A stretch of DNA of 33,356 bases. Source: Candidatus Binatus sp. (GTDB taxonomy: Bacteria; Desulfobacterota; Binatia; Binatales; Binataceae). The translations under genes and the position numbers were made by a program. The notes under the pieces are model-generated. The model was given only the letters and a program-made list of their open reading frames with translations, did not search any database and was not told where the DNA came from. Below are positions 16,147 through 23,468 of this stretch, piece after piece (within the stretch, counting starts at the first letter, position 1; the number at the start of each line of letters is the position of its first letter). The stretch is taken from positions 1 to 33,356 of the forward strand of contig NZ_JAUSKL010000010.1 in NCBI RefSeq assembly GCF_030646925.1, in the 5' to 3' direction.

Positions 16147-17157
16147 TCAGACGTGATTGCGCAGCATCAGTTCCTTCGGATGCGGTTCGAGATAAACCTG
16201 TCCGCGCAGATAATCGACGCCGAAGCTGCGAACATGATGGCGGAACATCGTGATCGGCACGACCAGCGGCGCCAGCCCGCGGCGATAATCGTCGATCAGC
16301 GCAGACAGTTCAGCGCGCGACGCTTCGTCGAGATGTTCGCGCAGGTAACCGAGCATATGATGCAGCACGTTGGTGTGGCGCGCCGTCGTCGCGAGCGTCT
16401 TGAGCGCGGCCATGAAATCGCTCTGATAGCGCTGGCTGAGTTGGTCGCGGGAAATCGCTTTCGCAGTTGCGACCAGCCGGCCTAGCTCGCGATACGCGCG
16501 CGGCGAATGCACCATGAGCGTGAGCTTGTGCGCGGTGTGGAATTGCACGAGCCCACCGCGAGTCCATCGCGCGGAAAAAAACTCGCGCAGCCGCCGATAC
16601 GCGAAAATCCGCTCGACAAAATTCTCGCGCCGATGCGGGTCGCTGAGGCGGCCCTCCTCCTCGACCGGCAGATTCGGATAACGGCGCATCAGGACGGCGG
16701 CGAACAGTCCCGCGCCGTCGCGCGCCCGAATCCCCGACGGCCGATACACGCGGACGCGCTCCATCCCGCAACTCGGCGAATCCTTTTTCAGCACGTAGCC
16801 CGAAAGTTGGTCGCGCGCGAGGCTGGCGACGCGCTTCGCTGCAAATGAGTTCATCGCCGCGGTGTGATCGACGCCAGTATCGTTGCCGATGAGCCGCACG
16901 TCGCCGCCGTCGCGAACGAGTCGCAGAGTTTCGCGCGGAGTGCCGAGCCCGATCTCAACTTCCGGACACACCGGCACGAACTCGACGAAATCGCCGAGCG
17001 TGTTCAGCAGAAATTCGTTGCGCTTATGCCCGCCGTCGTAGCGGACCTCGTTGCCGAGCAGGCACGACGACACGCCGATGCGGATCGGCGCATCGCTCGC
17101 TGCCGTGAAGCCTTCGCGATGCGCCGAATCAGCCACTCGATCACGCTGACGCCGCAT
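16147..17157 (-). CDS. DUF523 (TudS-like) - DUF1722 (YbgA-like) fusion protein
   Basis: A 336-residue two-domain protein. Residues about 24-165 are DUF523: IGVSSCLLGNEVRYDGGHKR, PVCPEVEIGLGTPRE and KKDSPSCGMERV, with three Cys residues able to hold a [4Fe-4S] cluster as in the 2-thiouracil desulfurase TudS. Residues about 185-320 are DUF1722: FVERIFAYRRLREFF, LVQFHTAHKLTLMVHSP, YRELGRLVA, LHHMLGYLREHLDEASRAEL. Fusion of the two domains is common in bacteria. The ATG at 17157 gives a roughly 22-residue extension before DUF523; GTG or internal starts are possible. A role in thio-base or sulfur metabolism is inferred from TudS. Confidence 0.88.
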   Translation of the reverse strand: MRRQRDRVADSAHREGFTAASDAPIRIGVSSCLLGNEVRYDGGHKRNEFLLNTLGDFVEFVPVCPEVEIGLGTPRETLRLVRDGGDVRLIGNDTGVDHTAAMNSFAAKRVASLARDQLSGYVLKKDSPSCGMERVRVYRPSGIRARDGAGLFAAVLMRRYPNLPVEEEGRLSDPHRRENFVERIFAYRRLREFFSARWTRGGLVQFHTAHKLTLMVHSPRAYRELGRLVATAKAISRDQLSQRYQSDFMAALKTLATTARHTNVLHHMLGYLREHLDEASRAELSALIDDYRRGLAPLVVPITMFRHHVRSFGVDYLRGQVYLEPHPKELMLRNHV

Positions 17158-17228
17158 TCAATCCGTCACGAAGCTTTTTTGTCATTGCGGCGCATGGCGC
17201 CCATTTTGACATTTCTGCGCTTCTCACC

Positions 17229-17271
17229 TCTGTCATTCCCGCGCGTGGCTGCCGCGCGAGGAATCCCGGAT
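17229..17271 (+). repeat. Dispersed 43-bp repeat, copy A (left flank of GIY-YIG gene)
   Basis: It begins TCTGTCATTCCCGCGCG and ends GAGGAATCCCGGAT. It is the exact reverse complement of 17618-17660 on the other side of the GIY-YIG gene: 43 of 43 bases. A third copy near lon (22905-22957) differs by one base in this span. A partial degenerate copy follows directly at about 17272-17296 (CTGCCGCGTGAGGAATTCGG). Confidence 0.9.
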
Positions 17272-17294
17272 TCTGCCGCGTGAGGAATTCGGGA

Positions 17295-17597
17295 TCATGC
17301 TTCCTCTTCCTTCCACTCCTCGCTTAGGTCCTTCCAATCCGGATTCATCGACTCAATCAGCATAACCTTCCGCCGCCGCGTCATCTTTTTGATCTCCTTC
17401 TCGCGCGCGATCGCGTCGTTCACCTCGCCGAATTCCTCGAAATACACCAGCCGGTTCACGTGGTACCGCGCGGTAAAGGAACTAGGCTTGCTCTCCTTAT
17501 GCTCGGTGACGCGGCGTTCGAGATCGTTGGTCACGCCGGTGTAGAGCGTCCGCGAGAGGCTGCTCAGGATGTACACGTAGTAGGTCCAATCGCGCAT
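17295..17597 (-). CDS. Stand-alone GIY-YIG nuclease-family protein
   Basis: A 100-residue protein consisting only of a GIY-YIG domain. Motifs in order: YYVYILSS (GIY), LYTGVTNDLERRVTEHK (YIG-like, with the catalytic Arg in ERR), and EFGEVNDAIAREKEIKKMTR with the conserved metal-binding Glu. The acidic, Trp-containing tail DWKDLSEEWKEEEA is typical of the UPF0213-like small proteins of this group. ATG 17597 starts just before the domain, with a weak ribosome-binding site. Exact 43-bp inverted repeats flank the gene on both sides, giving it the look of a mobile cassette. The natural substrate of these nucleases is not well defined. Confidence 0.9.
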   Translation of the reverse strand: MRDWTYYVYILSSLSRTLYTGVTNDLERRVTEHKESKPSSFTARYHVNRLVYFEEFGEVNDAIAREKEIKKMTRRRKVMLIESMNPDWKDLSEEWKEEEA

Positions 17598-17612
17598 CGA
17601 TGCAGTTCAGCG

Positions 17613-17665
17613 AAAAGATCCGGGATTCCTCGCGCGGCAGCCACGCGCGGGAATGACAGAAATGC
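17613..17665 (-). repeat. Dispersed repeat, copy B (right flank of GIY-YIG gene)
   Basis: On the minus strand this 53-bp element begins GCATTTCTGTCATTCCCGCG and ends CCCGGATCTTTT. It matches copy C at 22905-22957 over the full 53 bp with one difference (CGCGCGAG versus CGCGTGAG). Its core 17618-17660 is the perfect inverse of copy A. The GIY-YIG start lies 16 bp away. Confidence 0.9.
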
Positions 17666-17786
17666 CCGAAGCGGGGAAGGAAGTTGAGGGCGCATAATCC
17701 CGGCCTGTCGGCCTTGTCACTCCCGCACTGCTCGTTCTGTCATTCCTCGCGCGCCTCAGCGATGGAGCGCCCGCTTGCCTTTGCGA

Positions 17787-18191
17787 TCACGAGGCTTTGC
17801 CGCCTTCCACCGGCCCGCCCGCGGCTTTCCACGCCGTAAAGCCGCCGCCCATATGGCAAACCGGCGTCAATCCCATGCTCTGAAGGGTCTGCGCTGCCAG
17901 CGCAGATCTGCCTCCGCCTGCTCAGAAGAAGAGGAATTTCTTGCCCGACGCGAAGATATCCTTGTGGTACGGACTCTCCGGATCGACCCAGAATTCGAGC
18001 ATGCCGCGCGGCGCGTGGAACGCCCCCGGGATGCGGCCGTCGCGATCAAGCTCGCGGACATCGCGAATATCCACGAACAGCACGTTGGGATCATCCTTCA
18101 GCTTGATCGAGTCCGCGCCGCTGATGGTCTCTACCTCGGCGTTGGCCTCGGCGAGCATCTGCTTGACGGTTCGCTTGAGTTTGAGTGGCAT
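17787..18191 (-). CDS. Rhodanese-domain protein with UGA (Sec) at the catalytic Cys position
   Basis: Rhodaneses transfer sulfane sulfur through a catalytic Cys in a CxxGxR loop. This 134-residue protein has the usual features: a helical MPLKLKRTVKQMLAEANAEV start, LFVDIRDVRELDRDGRIPGA, FHAPRGMLEFWVDPESPYHK, then KKFLFF, an in-frame TGA at 17924-17922 (residue 90), and AGGGRSALAAQTLQSMGL, GGGFTAWKAAGGPVEGG and a final TGA. Homologues read FFCAGGWRSALAA, so UGA stands exactly at the active-site Cys. A perfect 8-bp hairpin with a GGC loop starts 15 nt after the UGA, as a bacterial SECIS should. Standard gene calling would stop at 17922. ATG 18191 has AGGAGA six bases upstream. It lies 62 bp after the HAD gene, probably in one operon. 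A recent nonsense mutation is the alternative. Confidence 0.88.
17888..17906 (-). promoter_or_regulatory. Predicted bacterial SECIS hairpin of the rhodanese gene
   Basis: TCTGCGCTGGCAGCGCAGA folds into an 8-bp perfect stem (TCTGCGCT/AGCGCAGA) with a GGC loop. The loop lies 24-26 nt after the UGA, inside the 16-37 nt window used for bacterial SECIS prediction, and the first loop bases are G. SelB bound here would deliver Sec-tRNA. The stem also encodes conserved residues (SALAAQ), so coding constraint contributes to its sequence. Confidence 0.75.
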
Positions 18192-18253
18192 CAAAATTCT
18201 CCTGCGGCCATCTTACACGAGTTCTTCTCGCGGCAACCAGTGACTCTAATTTG

Positions 18254-19012
18254 CTAGATGCCGAGTGCGGCCGGAAGCTCGGCGAGGTCCTCGATGATGA
18301 TATCCGGCGCCGGGACGTCTTCCGGCAGCGCGACGCCGCGGCGATTGATCCACGCCGCGTGCATCCCGGCCCGCTTGGCGCCCAGCACATCGTCGTGAGG
18401 AGTGTCGCCGACGAACAGAATGTCGCGCGGCGCGAGTTTCATCATCTCGAGTATGCTCTCGAAGATGATCGGATTCGGTTTTCGGATGCCCGCGTCGGCC
18501 GAGATGATCACCGCGTCGAACAGTTCGCGGATGCCGGTATCGGTGACGATCAGATGGCCGGTCTCCGCGTCGTCGAAATTCGATATCAGGCCGAGGCGGT
18601 AATGCGCCGCGATTTGGCGCATCGCGTCGAGCCGCGCTTCCGGCGCGCGGGTGACTTCGCGCACGCGGCCCATGTGAATCCGCCTGAGATGAGCCGCGAG
18701 CATTTTCGCTTCGGCGTCGCCCAGGTCGAGTTTTTTGAGCGTGCGCTCGAATCGCTCATGGCAGGTGATCTCGATCGCTTCCGCCAGCATCCGCTGCGCA
18801 AAGATGTCGCTGTAAACGCTGTCATGCGCCGCCATGAAGCGGTCGCGATCGAAGCGCTCGCCGAGTTCCTCTTCGAGCTTGGGGAACAGCAGCGGCGCCG
18901 TGCTGCGAATCTCCTTGCCGCGCCATTCGACCAGCGGCAGCCCCTCGGGATTCCAGTTCACCAGCGTGTCGAACAGATCGATCACGACTGCTTTGTAATT
19001 TTGCTTAGCCAC
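18254..19012 (-). CDS. HAD-superfamily hydrolase (haloacid dehalogenase type)
   Basis: A 252-residue protein with all four HAD motifs. Motif I: VVIDLFDTLV with nucleophile D12. Motif II: LGLISNFDD. Motif III: Lys in AGIRKPNPIIFE. Motif IV: ILFVGDTPHDDVLGAKRAGM. A helical cap domain (about residues 25-125) sits between motifs I and II, the C1-cap arrangement of haloacid dehalogenases and phosphatases. The C-terminal PAPDIIIEDLAELPAAL is typical of the family. Its start overlaps the end of the DUF4149 gene by 8 bp, and the rhodanese gene follows after 62 bp, so the three are probably co-transcribed. The substrate cannot be deduced from the sequence. Confidence 0.9.
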   Translation of the reverse strand: MAKQNYKAVVIDLFDTLVNWNPEGLPLVEWRGKEIRSTAPLLFPKLEEELGERFDRDRFMAAHDSVYSDIFAQRMLAEAIEITCHERFERTLKKLDLGDAEAKMLAAHLRRIHMGRVREVTRAPEARLDAMRQIAAHYRLGLISNFDDAETGHLIVTDTGIRELFDAVIISADAGIRKPNPIIFESILEMMKLAPRDILFVGDTPHDDVLGAKRAGMHAAWINRRGVALPEDVPAPDIIIEDLAELPAALGI

Positions 19013-19475
19013 GGACGGTCAAGGCTCCCGCAGTACCGGCGAGCGCGGCGAGATTCAGCAGCAGCACGGCGCCGTTGAGGATCACCGACAGCCGATGAAG
19101 TTTGTCGAATTCCGCCTTTTGAGCTGGATCGGCATTCGGCTCGTGGCTGACGACGCGAATCGCGTCGGCGCGCGGCAGCACGACGGCGCCCGCATAGAAT
19201 GTGAGTCCCAGCCCGATTGCGATTGCGAGCGCCGCGCCGCCCCACCATAGCCGCGCGTCGCGCACCGACGTGAAGTAGATCGCCAGCACCAGCGCTACCG
19301 TGCCGGCGATGTAACCGAGCATGTAATAGCGCGGAAAGATCGTGCTGATCGCCTTGCCGGCCTCTTCGATCGGCAAGCTGCCGAAAATCGCCGGCGCGGT
19401 GAAAAAGGAAAAGAAAACGATCCCGCCAAGCCAGCATCCCATCGCAACCAGGAACAGGAAGAGCGCTACGATCAT
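19005..19475 (-). CDS. DUF4149 membrane protein (TMEM205-like)
   Basis: A 156-residue membrane protein with four hydrophobic segments: about residues 1-22 (MIVALFLFLVAMGCWLGG), 45-68 (YMLGYIAGTVALVLAIYF), 77-100 (LWWGGAALAIAIGLGLTFYA) and 132-150 (ILNGAVLLLNLAALAG). The pattern FFSFFTAPAIFGSL, FPRYYMLGYIAG and EFDKLHRLSVILNG is that of DUF4149 proteins, related to eukaryotic TMEM205. ATG 19475 is preferred over the upstream TTG at 19484; GGAG lies about 10 nt before it. The 3' end overlaps the HAD gene by 8 bp. Function is unknown. Confidence 0.85.
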   Translation of the reverse strand: MIVALFLFLVAMGCWLGGIVFFSFFTAPAIFGSLPIEEAGKAISTIFPRYYMLGYIAGTVALVLAIYFTSVRDARLWWGGAALAIAIGLGLTFYAGAVVLPRADAIRVVSHEPNADPAQKAEFDKLHRLSVILNGAVLLLNLAALAGTAGALTVRG

Positions 19476-19506
19476 TCGGCACAATCTCCGACGCGAACTC
19501 TGAATC

Positions 19507-19932
19507 TCAATTGAGGTAAGTCTTGGGCGCGCCGGGCAGCGGCTGGCGCTCGGAGAATCCGCTGTCGATACCGTGCCACGCGATCACCGCCCGCTCGCCG
19601 AATTGCCAGCACAGGAAGACGATCTCGTCGTCCGAATCGAAGGGAAAATCGACCAGGCCTAAGTCGACGTCTTTAAGGATGCATCCCATCGCTTCGATCT
19701 GACTGGCGGCATCGGCCATGCTGGTCGTGAAAAATCGAAGCTCAGGGTAGCGAGTCACGATCTCCGCAAACTCACTGTGCAGAATCGACGGATCGTCCAC
19801 CGCGAGATCCTCGATCCGGCTGCGCAACGAGCCTGCCTGCATCTGAAGCTGGCGCATCAGGATTTCGAGGCGCGGAATCAGATGATTGGCTTCCGCGGGG
19901 CTGAATAGCTTTTCGAACGCAGGTTTAGGCAA
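19507..19932 (-). CDS. DUF2203-family protein
   Basis: A protein of about 141 residues. It opens MPKPAFEKLFSPAEANHLIP, the usual DUF2203 start, has a helical pair (LEILMRQLQMQAGSLRSRIE) and continues IEAMGCILKDVDLGLVDFPF, EIVFLCWQFGE and AWHGIDSGFSERQPLP, all characteristic of the family. I start it at TTG 19932, where AGGAAA is suitably placed and where homologues begin; an in-frame ATG at 19992 would add 20 atypical residues. It is head-to-head with lon, and its 5' region overlaps the likely lon promoter zone. DUF2203 function is unknown. Confidence 0.82.
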   Translation of the reverse strand: MPKPAFEKLFSPAEANHLIPRLEILMRQLQMQAGSLRSRIEDLAVDDPSILHSEFAEIVTRYPELRFFTTSMADAASQIEAMGCILKDVDLGLVDFPFDSDDEIVFLCWQFGERAVIAWHGIDSGFSERQPLPGAPKTYLN

Positions 19933-20088
19933 CGTTTTTCCTGTCAGTGGCAGCAGCCGACAACCGTGATTAGGTTGTAATCTAGGAGGCATCCTTGTCT
20001 GTCTGGAATCCATATACTACGGTAAAATCTGGACGGTGTGGAAGCGGAGCAGGCGCGGGATTCCCCTCCTGAAGAGGTTTGACCACGT

Positions 20089-22524
20089 ATGGCAGATAAA
20101 CCGAAAGGGGAAAAACGTTTCGACATCGAAGAGGATCTGAACAAGGCTGAGATTCCGGAAATCCTGCCGGTGCTGCCGCTGCGCGGCATCGTAATTTTCC
20201 CGAGCCAGATTCATCCGTTTCTCGTGTCGCGGCCTTCTTCGCTGAAATTGATCGAGGAAGTCGGACAGACGTCGAAAATTATCGCGCTCGCAGCGCAGCG
20301 AAATCCTGAAGAAGAGCAGCCCGGCCCAGAAGGACTGTTTCCGCGCGGCACGGCAGTGCGCATCCTCAAGATGCTCCGCTATCCCGATCAGAGCGTGCGC
20401 GTGCTCGTGCAAGGTCTCGCGCGCATCGAACTCGGCGAATTCACCCAGCGCGAGCCGTACTTCGTTGCGCACGTGACGCGGCTGCACGAAGCGATCAGTC
20501 CCGACAGGGAGATCGATGCGCTTCAGGCTCACCTCGTGAGCCAGTTCTCGAAGTTCGTTTCATTGGTGCCGTACCTGCCCGACGAGTTGCAGGTGATGGC
20601 GATGCAGATCAAGGACGCGAGCCGGCTTAGCGACATGGTCGCGTCGTATCTGAAGATCGCGGTCGAAGAGGCGCAGGAACTGGTCGCGACGCTCGAGGTG
20701 CGCGCGCGCCTCGAGAAGCTGCTGGCGATCCTGGCGCGGGAAATCGAACTGCTGGAGCTGGGCCATAAGATCCAATCGCAAGTGCAGACCGAGCTGAACA
20801 AGAATCAGCGCGAGTACTATCTGCGCCAGCAACTGAAGGCGATTCAGAAGGAACTCGGCGAGGGCGACGGCCGCACCACCGAAGTCGAAGAGATCGAGAA
20901 AAAGATCGAAGAAGCAAATCTACCGCCCGACGCGCGCAAGGTCGCCGACAAGGAACTCGATCGGCTCAAGATGATACCGCCGGAATCGGCGGAACACACG
21001 GTCGTACGCACTTATCTCGATTGGCTCGTCAGCCTGCCGTGGAGCGTCTCGACCGAAGACAATCTCGACATCAAGCACGCGCGCCAGGTGCTCGACGAAG
21101 ATCACTACGATCTCGAGAAAATTAAGGAGCGTATCCTCGAGTTCCTCGCGGTGCGCAAGCTAAAGAGCGACACCAAGGGGCCGATTCTTTGCCTGGTCGG
21201 GCCGCCGGGAACCGGCAAAACATCGCTCGGCAAATCGATCGCGCGCGCGATGGGCCGCAAGTTCGTGCGCCTGTCGCTCGGCGGCATCCGCGACGAAGCC
21301 GAAATTCGCGGGCATCGCCGCACCTACATCGGGTCGCTGCCCGGACGCATCATCCAGGGGCTGCGCAACGCCGGATCCAACAATCCGCTGTTCATCCTCG
21401 ACGAGGTGGACAAGCTCGGCATGGATTTCCGCGGCGACCCCGCGTCGGCGCTGCTTGAAGTGCTCGATCCCGAGCAGAACAACACGTTCTCGGATCACTA
21501 TCTCGACGTGCCGTTCGATTTGTCGAAGGTGCTGTTCCTGACGACCGCCAACATTCTCGATCCGATTCCGCACGCACTGCGCGACCGCATGGAAGTGCTC
21601 GAGTTGCCGGGCTACACGGAAGAAGAGAAGTTGCAAATCGTGCAGCGGCATCTGATTCCCAAGCAACTCATCGAGAATGGCCTGGGCGATCGGAAAATCG
21701 AATTTGCAGAGGATGCGCTGCGCGAGATCATCCACAGCTACACGCGCGAGGCGGGACTCAGAAATCTCGAGCGCGAGATTTCGCGCGTATGCCGCAAGAT
21801 CGCCCGCGCAATCACCGAGGGCGAGCAGGCGCCGGAGCGCATCACCGCGGCCGACGTTCAGCGCTATCTCGGCACGCCGCGCTTCTACTCGGAAGTCGCG
21901 GAGCGCACCCAGGAGCCCGGCGTCGCAACCGGTCTCGCATGGACGCCAAATGGCGGCGAAATCATGTTCATCGAGAGCACGCGGATGCCCGGCCAAAAAG
22001 GCCTGATGCTGACCGGTTCGCTCGGCGACGTGATGAAGGAATCGGCCCAGGCAGCGATGTCATACGTGCGCACGCGCGCGGAGCGGCTTGGCATCCCGGC
22101 AGACTTTTTCGAAAAGTCAGACATTCACGTTCACGTACCGGCGGGCGGAATCCCCAAGGACGGACCTTCGGGCGGCGTCACGATCGCTGTGTCGCTCGCG
22201 TCGTTGCTGAGCGGACGGCCGGTCCGCTCGGACGTCGCGATGACCGGTGAAATCACGCTGCGCGGCAAAGTGCTGCCGGTCGGCGGAATCAAGGAGAAGG
22301 TGCTCGCGGCGCGCCGCGCGGGAATCAAGACAATCATTCTGCCGCGCCGCAACGAGCGCGATCTCGAGGACATCCAGCCGGAAGTGCGCAAAGAGATCGA
22401 GACGATCTTTGTCGATACGGTGGACGAGGTGATTGCTCACGCGCTGCGCGACGCCAACAGCGTGCAACCGCCGCCAGAGGAACCCACCACCACGGCGCGC
22501 CCGGAGCGTACCGTGCTCAACTGA
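20089..22524 (+). CDS. lon: ATP-dependent Lon protease (LonA type)
   Basis: An 811-residue cytoplasmic AAA+ serine protease that degrades misfolded and regulatory proteins. The N-terminal substrate domain begins near EIPEILPVLPLRGIVIFPSQ; a coiled helical region follows (HKIQSQVQTELNKNQREYYL). Walker A is GPPGTGKT (371-378); Walker B is in LFILDEVDKLG. The protease domain has catalytic Ser694 in DGPSGG and Lys737 in VGGIKEK, at the 43-residue spacing seen in E. coli Lon. The length is normal. A strong intrinsic terminator follows. The upstream 150 bp contain AT-rich elements (TATACT, TAAAAT near 20013-20028), but I could not fix a promoter with correct spacing. Confidence 0.98.
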   Translation: MADKPKGEKRFDIEEDLNKAEIPEILPVLPLRGIVIFPSQIHPFLVSRPSSLKLIEEVGQTSKIIALAAQRNPEEEQPGPEGLFPRGTAVRILKMLRYPDQSVRVLVQGLARIELGEFTQREPYFVAHVTRLHEAISPDREIDALQAHLVSQFSKFVSLVPYLPDELQVMAMQIKDASRLSDMVASYLKIAVEEAQELVATLEVRARLEKLLAILAREIELLELGHKIQSQVQTELNKNQREYYLRQQLKAIQKELGEGDGRTTEVEEIEKKIEEANLPPDARKVADKELDRLKMIPPESAEHTVVRTYLDWLVSLPWSVSTEDNLDIKHARQVLDEDHYDLEKIKERILEFLAVRKLKSDTKGPILCLVGPPGTGKTSLGKSIARAMGRKFVRLSLGGIRDEAEIRGHRRTYIGSLPGRIIQGLRNAGSNNPLFILDEVDKLGMDFRGDPASALLEVLDPEQNNTFSDHYLDVPFDLSKVLFLTTANILDPIPHALRDRMEVLELPGYTEEEKLQIVQRHLIPKQLIENGLGDRKIEFAEDALREIIHSYTREAGLRNLEREISRVCRKIARAITEGEQAPERITAADVQRYLGTPRFYSEVAERTQEPGVATGLAWTPNGGEIMFIESTRMPGQKGLMLTGSLGDVMKESAQAAMSYVRTRAERLGIPADFFEKSDIHVHVPAGGIPKDGPSGGVTIAVSLASLLSGRPVRSDVAMTGEITLRGKVLPVGGIKEKVLAARRAGIKTIILPRRNERDLEDIQPEVRKEIETIFVDTVDEVIAHALRDANSVQPPPEEPTTTARPERTVLN

Positions 22525-22555
22525 TCGAATCGAAAATCGAAAGTGCTCGCTCAGA

Positions 22556-22590
22556 GACGCAATCCATCAAGATGGATTGCGTCTTTTATT
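22556..22590 (+). terminator. Rho-independent terminator of lon
   Basis: GACGCAATCCATC (22556-22568) pairs with GATGGATTGCGTC (22571-22583), effectively an 11-bp stem with a TCAAGA loop, followed directly by TTTTATT. It begins 32 bp after the lon stop codon. It is the clearest terminator in the window. Confidence 0.92.
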
Positions 22591-22904
22591 GCGATACGCG
22601 GCGCTTCCGACGCCGAAGGAGCGTCGGACTGCTCCTCGCGGCGCCCTCCGAATACCTCGCCCGCTTAGTTGCGGGAGAGGAAGCCGAAGCGCGTAGCGAT
22701 GAGGCAGGTGAGGGTGCAGTGGCGCGAGCAAAGATCCGGGATTCTTCGCTCCGCTCTGAATGACAAATTTATGAAGCTTGTTGTGTGGGAACGATCACGC
22801 ACCTCGGACCTTCGCGATTCTCGATCGAGATCCTTCGACTCCGGCAGCCTTCGCTCAGGATGACAAGCTTGGTCAGTTCGCTCGGTAAAAAGGTCGGACG
22901 GTTC
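22591..22904. repeat. Repeat-rich gap after lon
   Basis: No gene is supported here; short ORFs cross repeats. It holds a 7-bp hairpin (CCGACGC/GCGTCGG, about 22607-22627), an imperfect hairpin near 22655-22680 (CCTCGCCCGC/GCGGGAGAGG) leading into a GAGGCAGGTGAGGGTGC stretch, element D at 22731-22766, and at about 22830-22866 a CCTTCGACT...GCTCAGGATGACA element. These look like small intergenic repeats of palindromic type. Confidence 0.6.
22731..22766 (+). repeat. Dispersed repeat, diverged member D
   Basis: It starts AAGATCCGGGATTC and ends TGAATGACAA. The outer parts match the complement of copies B and C (AAGATCCGGGATTCCTCGC ... GGAATGACAGAA), but the centre is different and shorter (TTCGCTCCGCTC). 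Conserved ends with a variable centre suggest one repeat family with exchangeable cores. Confidence 0.6.
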
Positions 22905-22957
22905 GCATTTCTGTCATTCCCGCGCGTGGCTGCCGCGTGAGGAATCCCGGATCTTTT
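22905..22957 (+). repeat. Dispersed repeat, copy C
   Basis: A 53-bp element beginning GCATTTCTGTCATTCCCGCG and ending CCCGGATCTTTT. It matches copy B beside the GIY-YIG gene over its whole length with a single base difference, and the 43-bp core of copy A. It lies in the convergent gap between lon and the DUF2141 gene, without an associated nuclease gene. Confidence 0.9.
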
Positions 22958-22985
22958 AGTTTGTCTGCGTTGCTGCAGGATGGTG

Positions 22986-23468
22986 TTACTTCTTGGCGTG
23001 GACCGTGATATCGAGCACGCCGCCACTGTAGGCGAAGCCGGCGGCCTGAAAGGACGGCGGTCGTAGTCCAACCGGCGCGTCATTCGAGAAACCATACGAT
23101 TCCGTCGGCAATCCAATAAAGTTGAACGTCATCGAGCCGGTCAAATCTCGGTCGTGAAAAGTTGCGACCGCGTAGGTGCCCGGCGGCAATCCGGGAAAAT
23201 CGCACACCGCGCTGCCATTTGTGATCGGCGCCCACGCTCGCTGCGCCGCCTGCTCGCGATGCCGCGGCCATCCGGCGGGCGACGACCAGATCGCGCATCC
23301 TGCGCGCCCGACGTCGCTCGACATCCCGACGTAATGCACGCGAATCACGTTGGCCGCGGGTGACGGCGCCGCTGCCGGCGATTGTGCGACAGCGACTGCG
23401 CCCAATGTCGAAACAGCGACGGCGATTACGCTGGCGACGATTCCGGAAATAGAAGATGCGGCCCTCAT
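22986..23468 (-). CDS. Exported DUF2141-family protein
   Basis: A 160-residue secreted protein. The signal peptide is MRAASSISGIVASVIAVAVS with a likely AxA cleavage near AVAVAQ (about residue 30), then a Pro/Ala linker. The mature domain has VIRVHYVGMSSDVGRAGCAI, VCDFPGLPPGTYAVATFHD and LTGSMTFNFIGLPTESYGFS, which is the DUF2141 pattern (a small beta-sandwich with PPGxYAVxxxHD and LPxExYGFSN). Two Cys residues may form a disulfide. ATG 23468 overlaps the SDR stop codon as ATGA, so it is translationally coupled to that gene; the longer open frame to 23537 is therefore rejected. Function is unknown. Confidence 0.85.
   Translation of the reverse strand: MRAASSISGIVASVIAVAVSTLGAVAVAQSPAAAPSPAANVIRVHYVGMSSDVGRAGCAIWSSPAGWPRHREQAAQRAWAPITNGSAVCDFPGLPPGTYAVATFHDRDLTGSMTFNFIGLPTESYGFSNDAPVGLRPPSFQAAGFAYSGGVLDITVHAKK

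Noticed and set aside
17922-18191. 90-aa truncated rhodanese as the full product
   Set aside because: The frame continues with the conserved rhodanese C-terminus after the TGA, so truncation is not the best reading.
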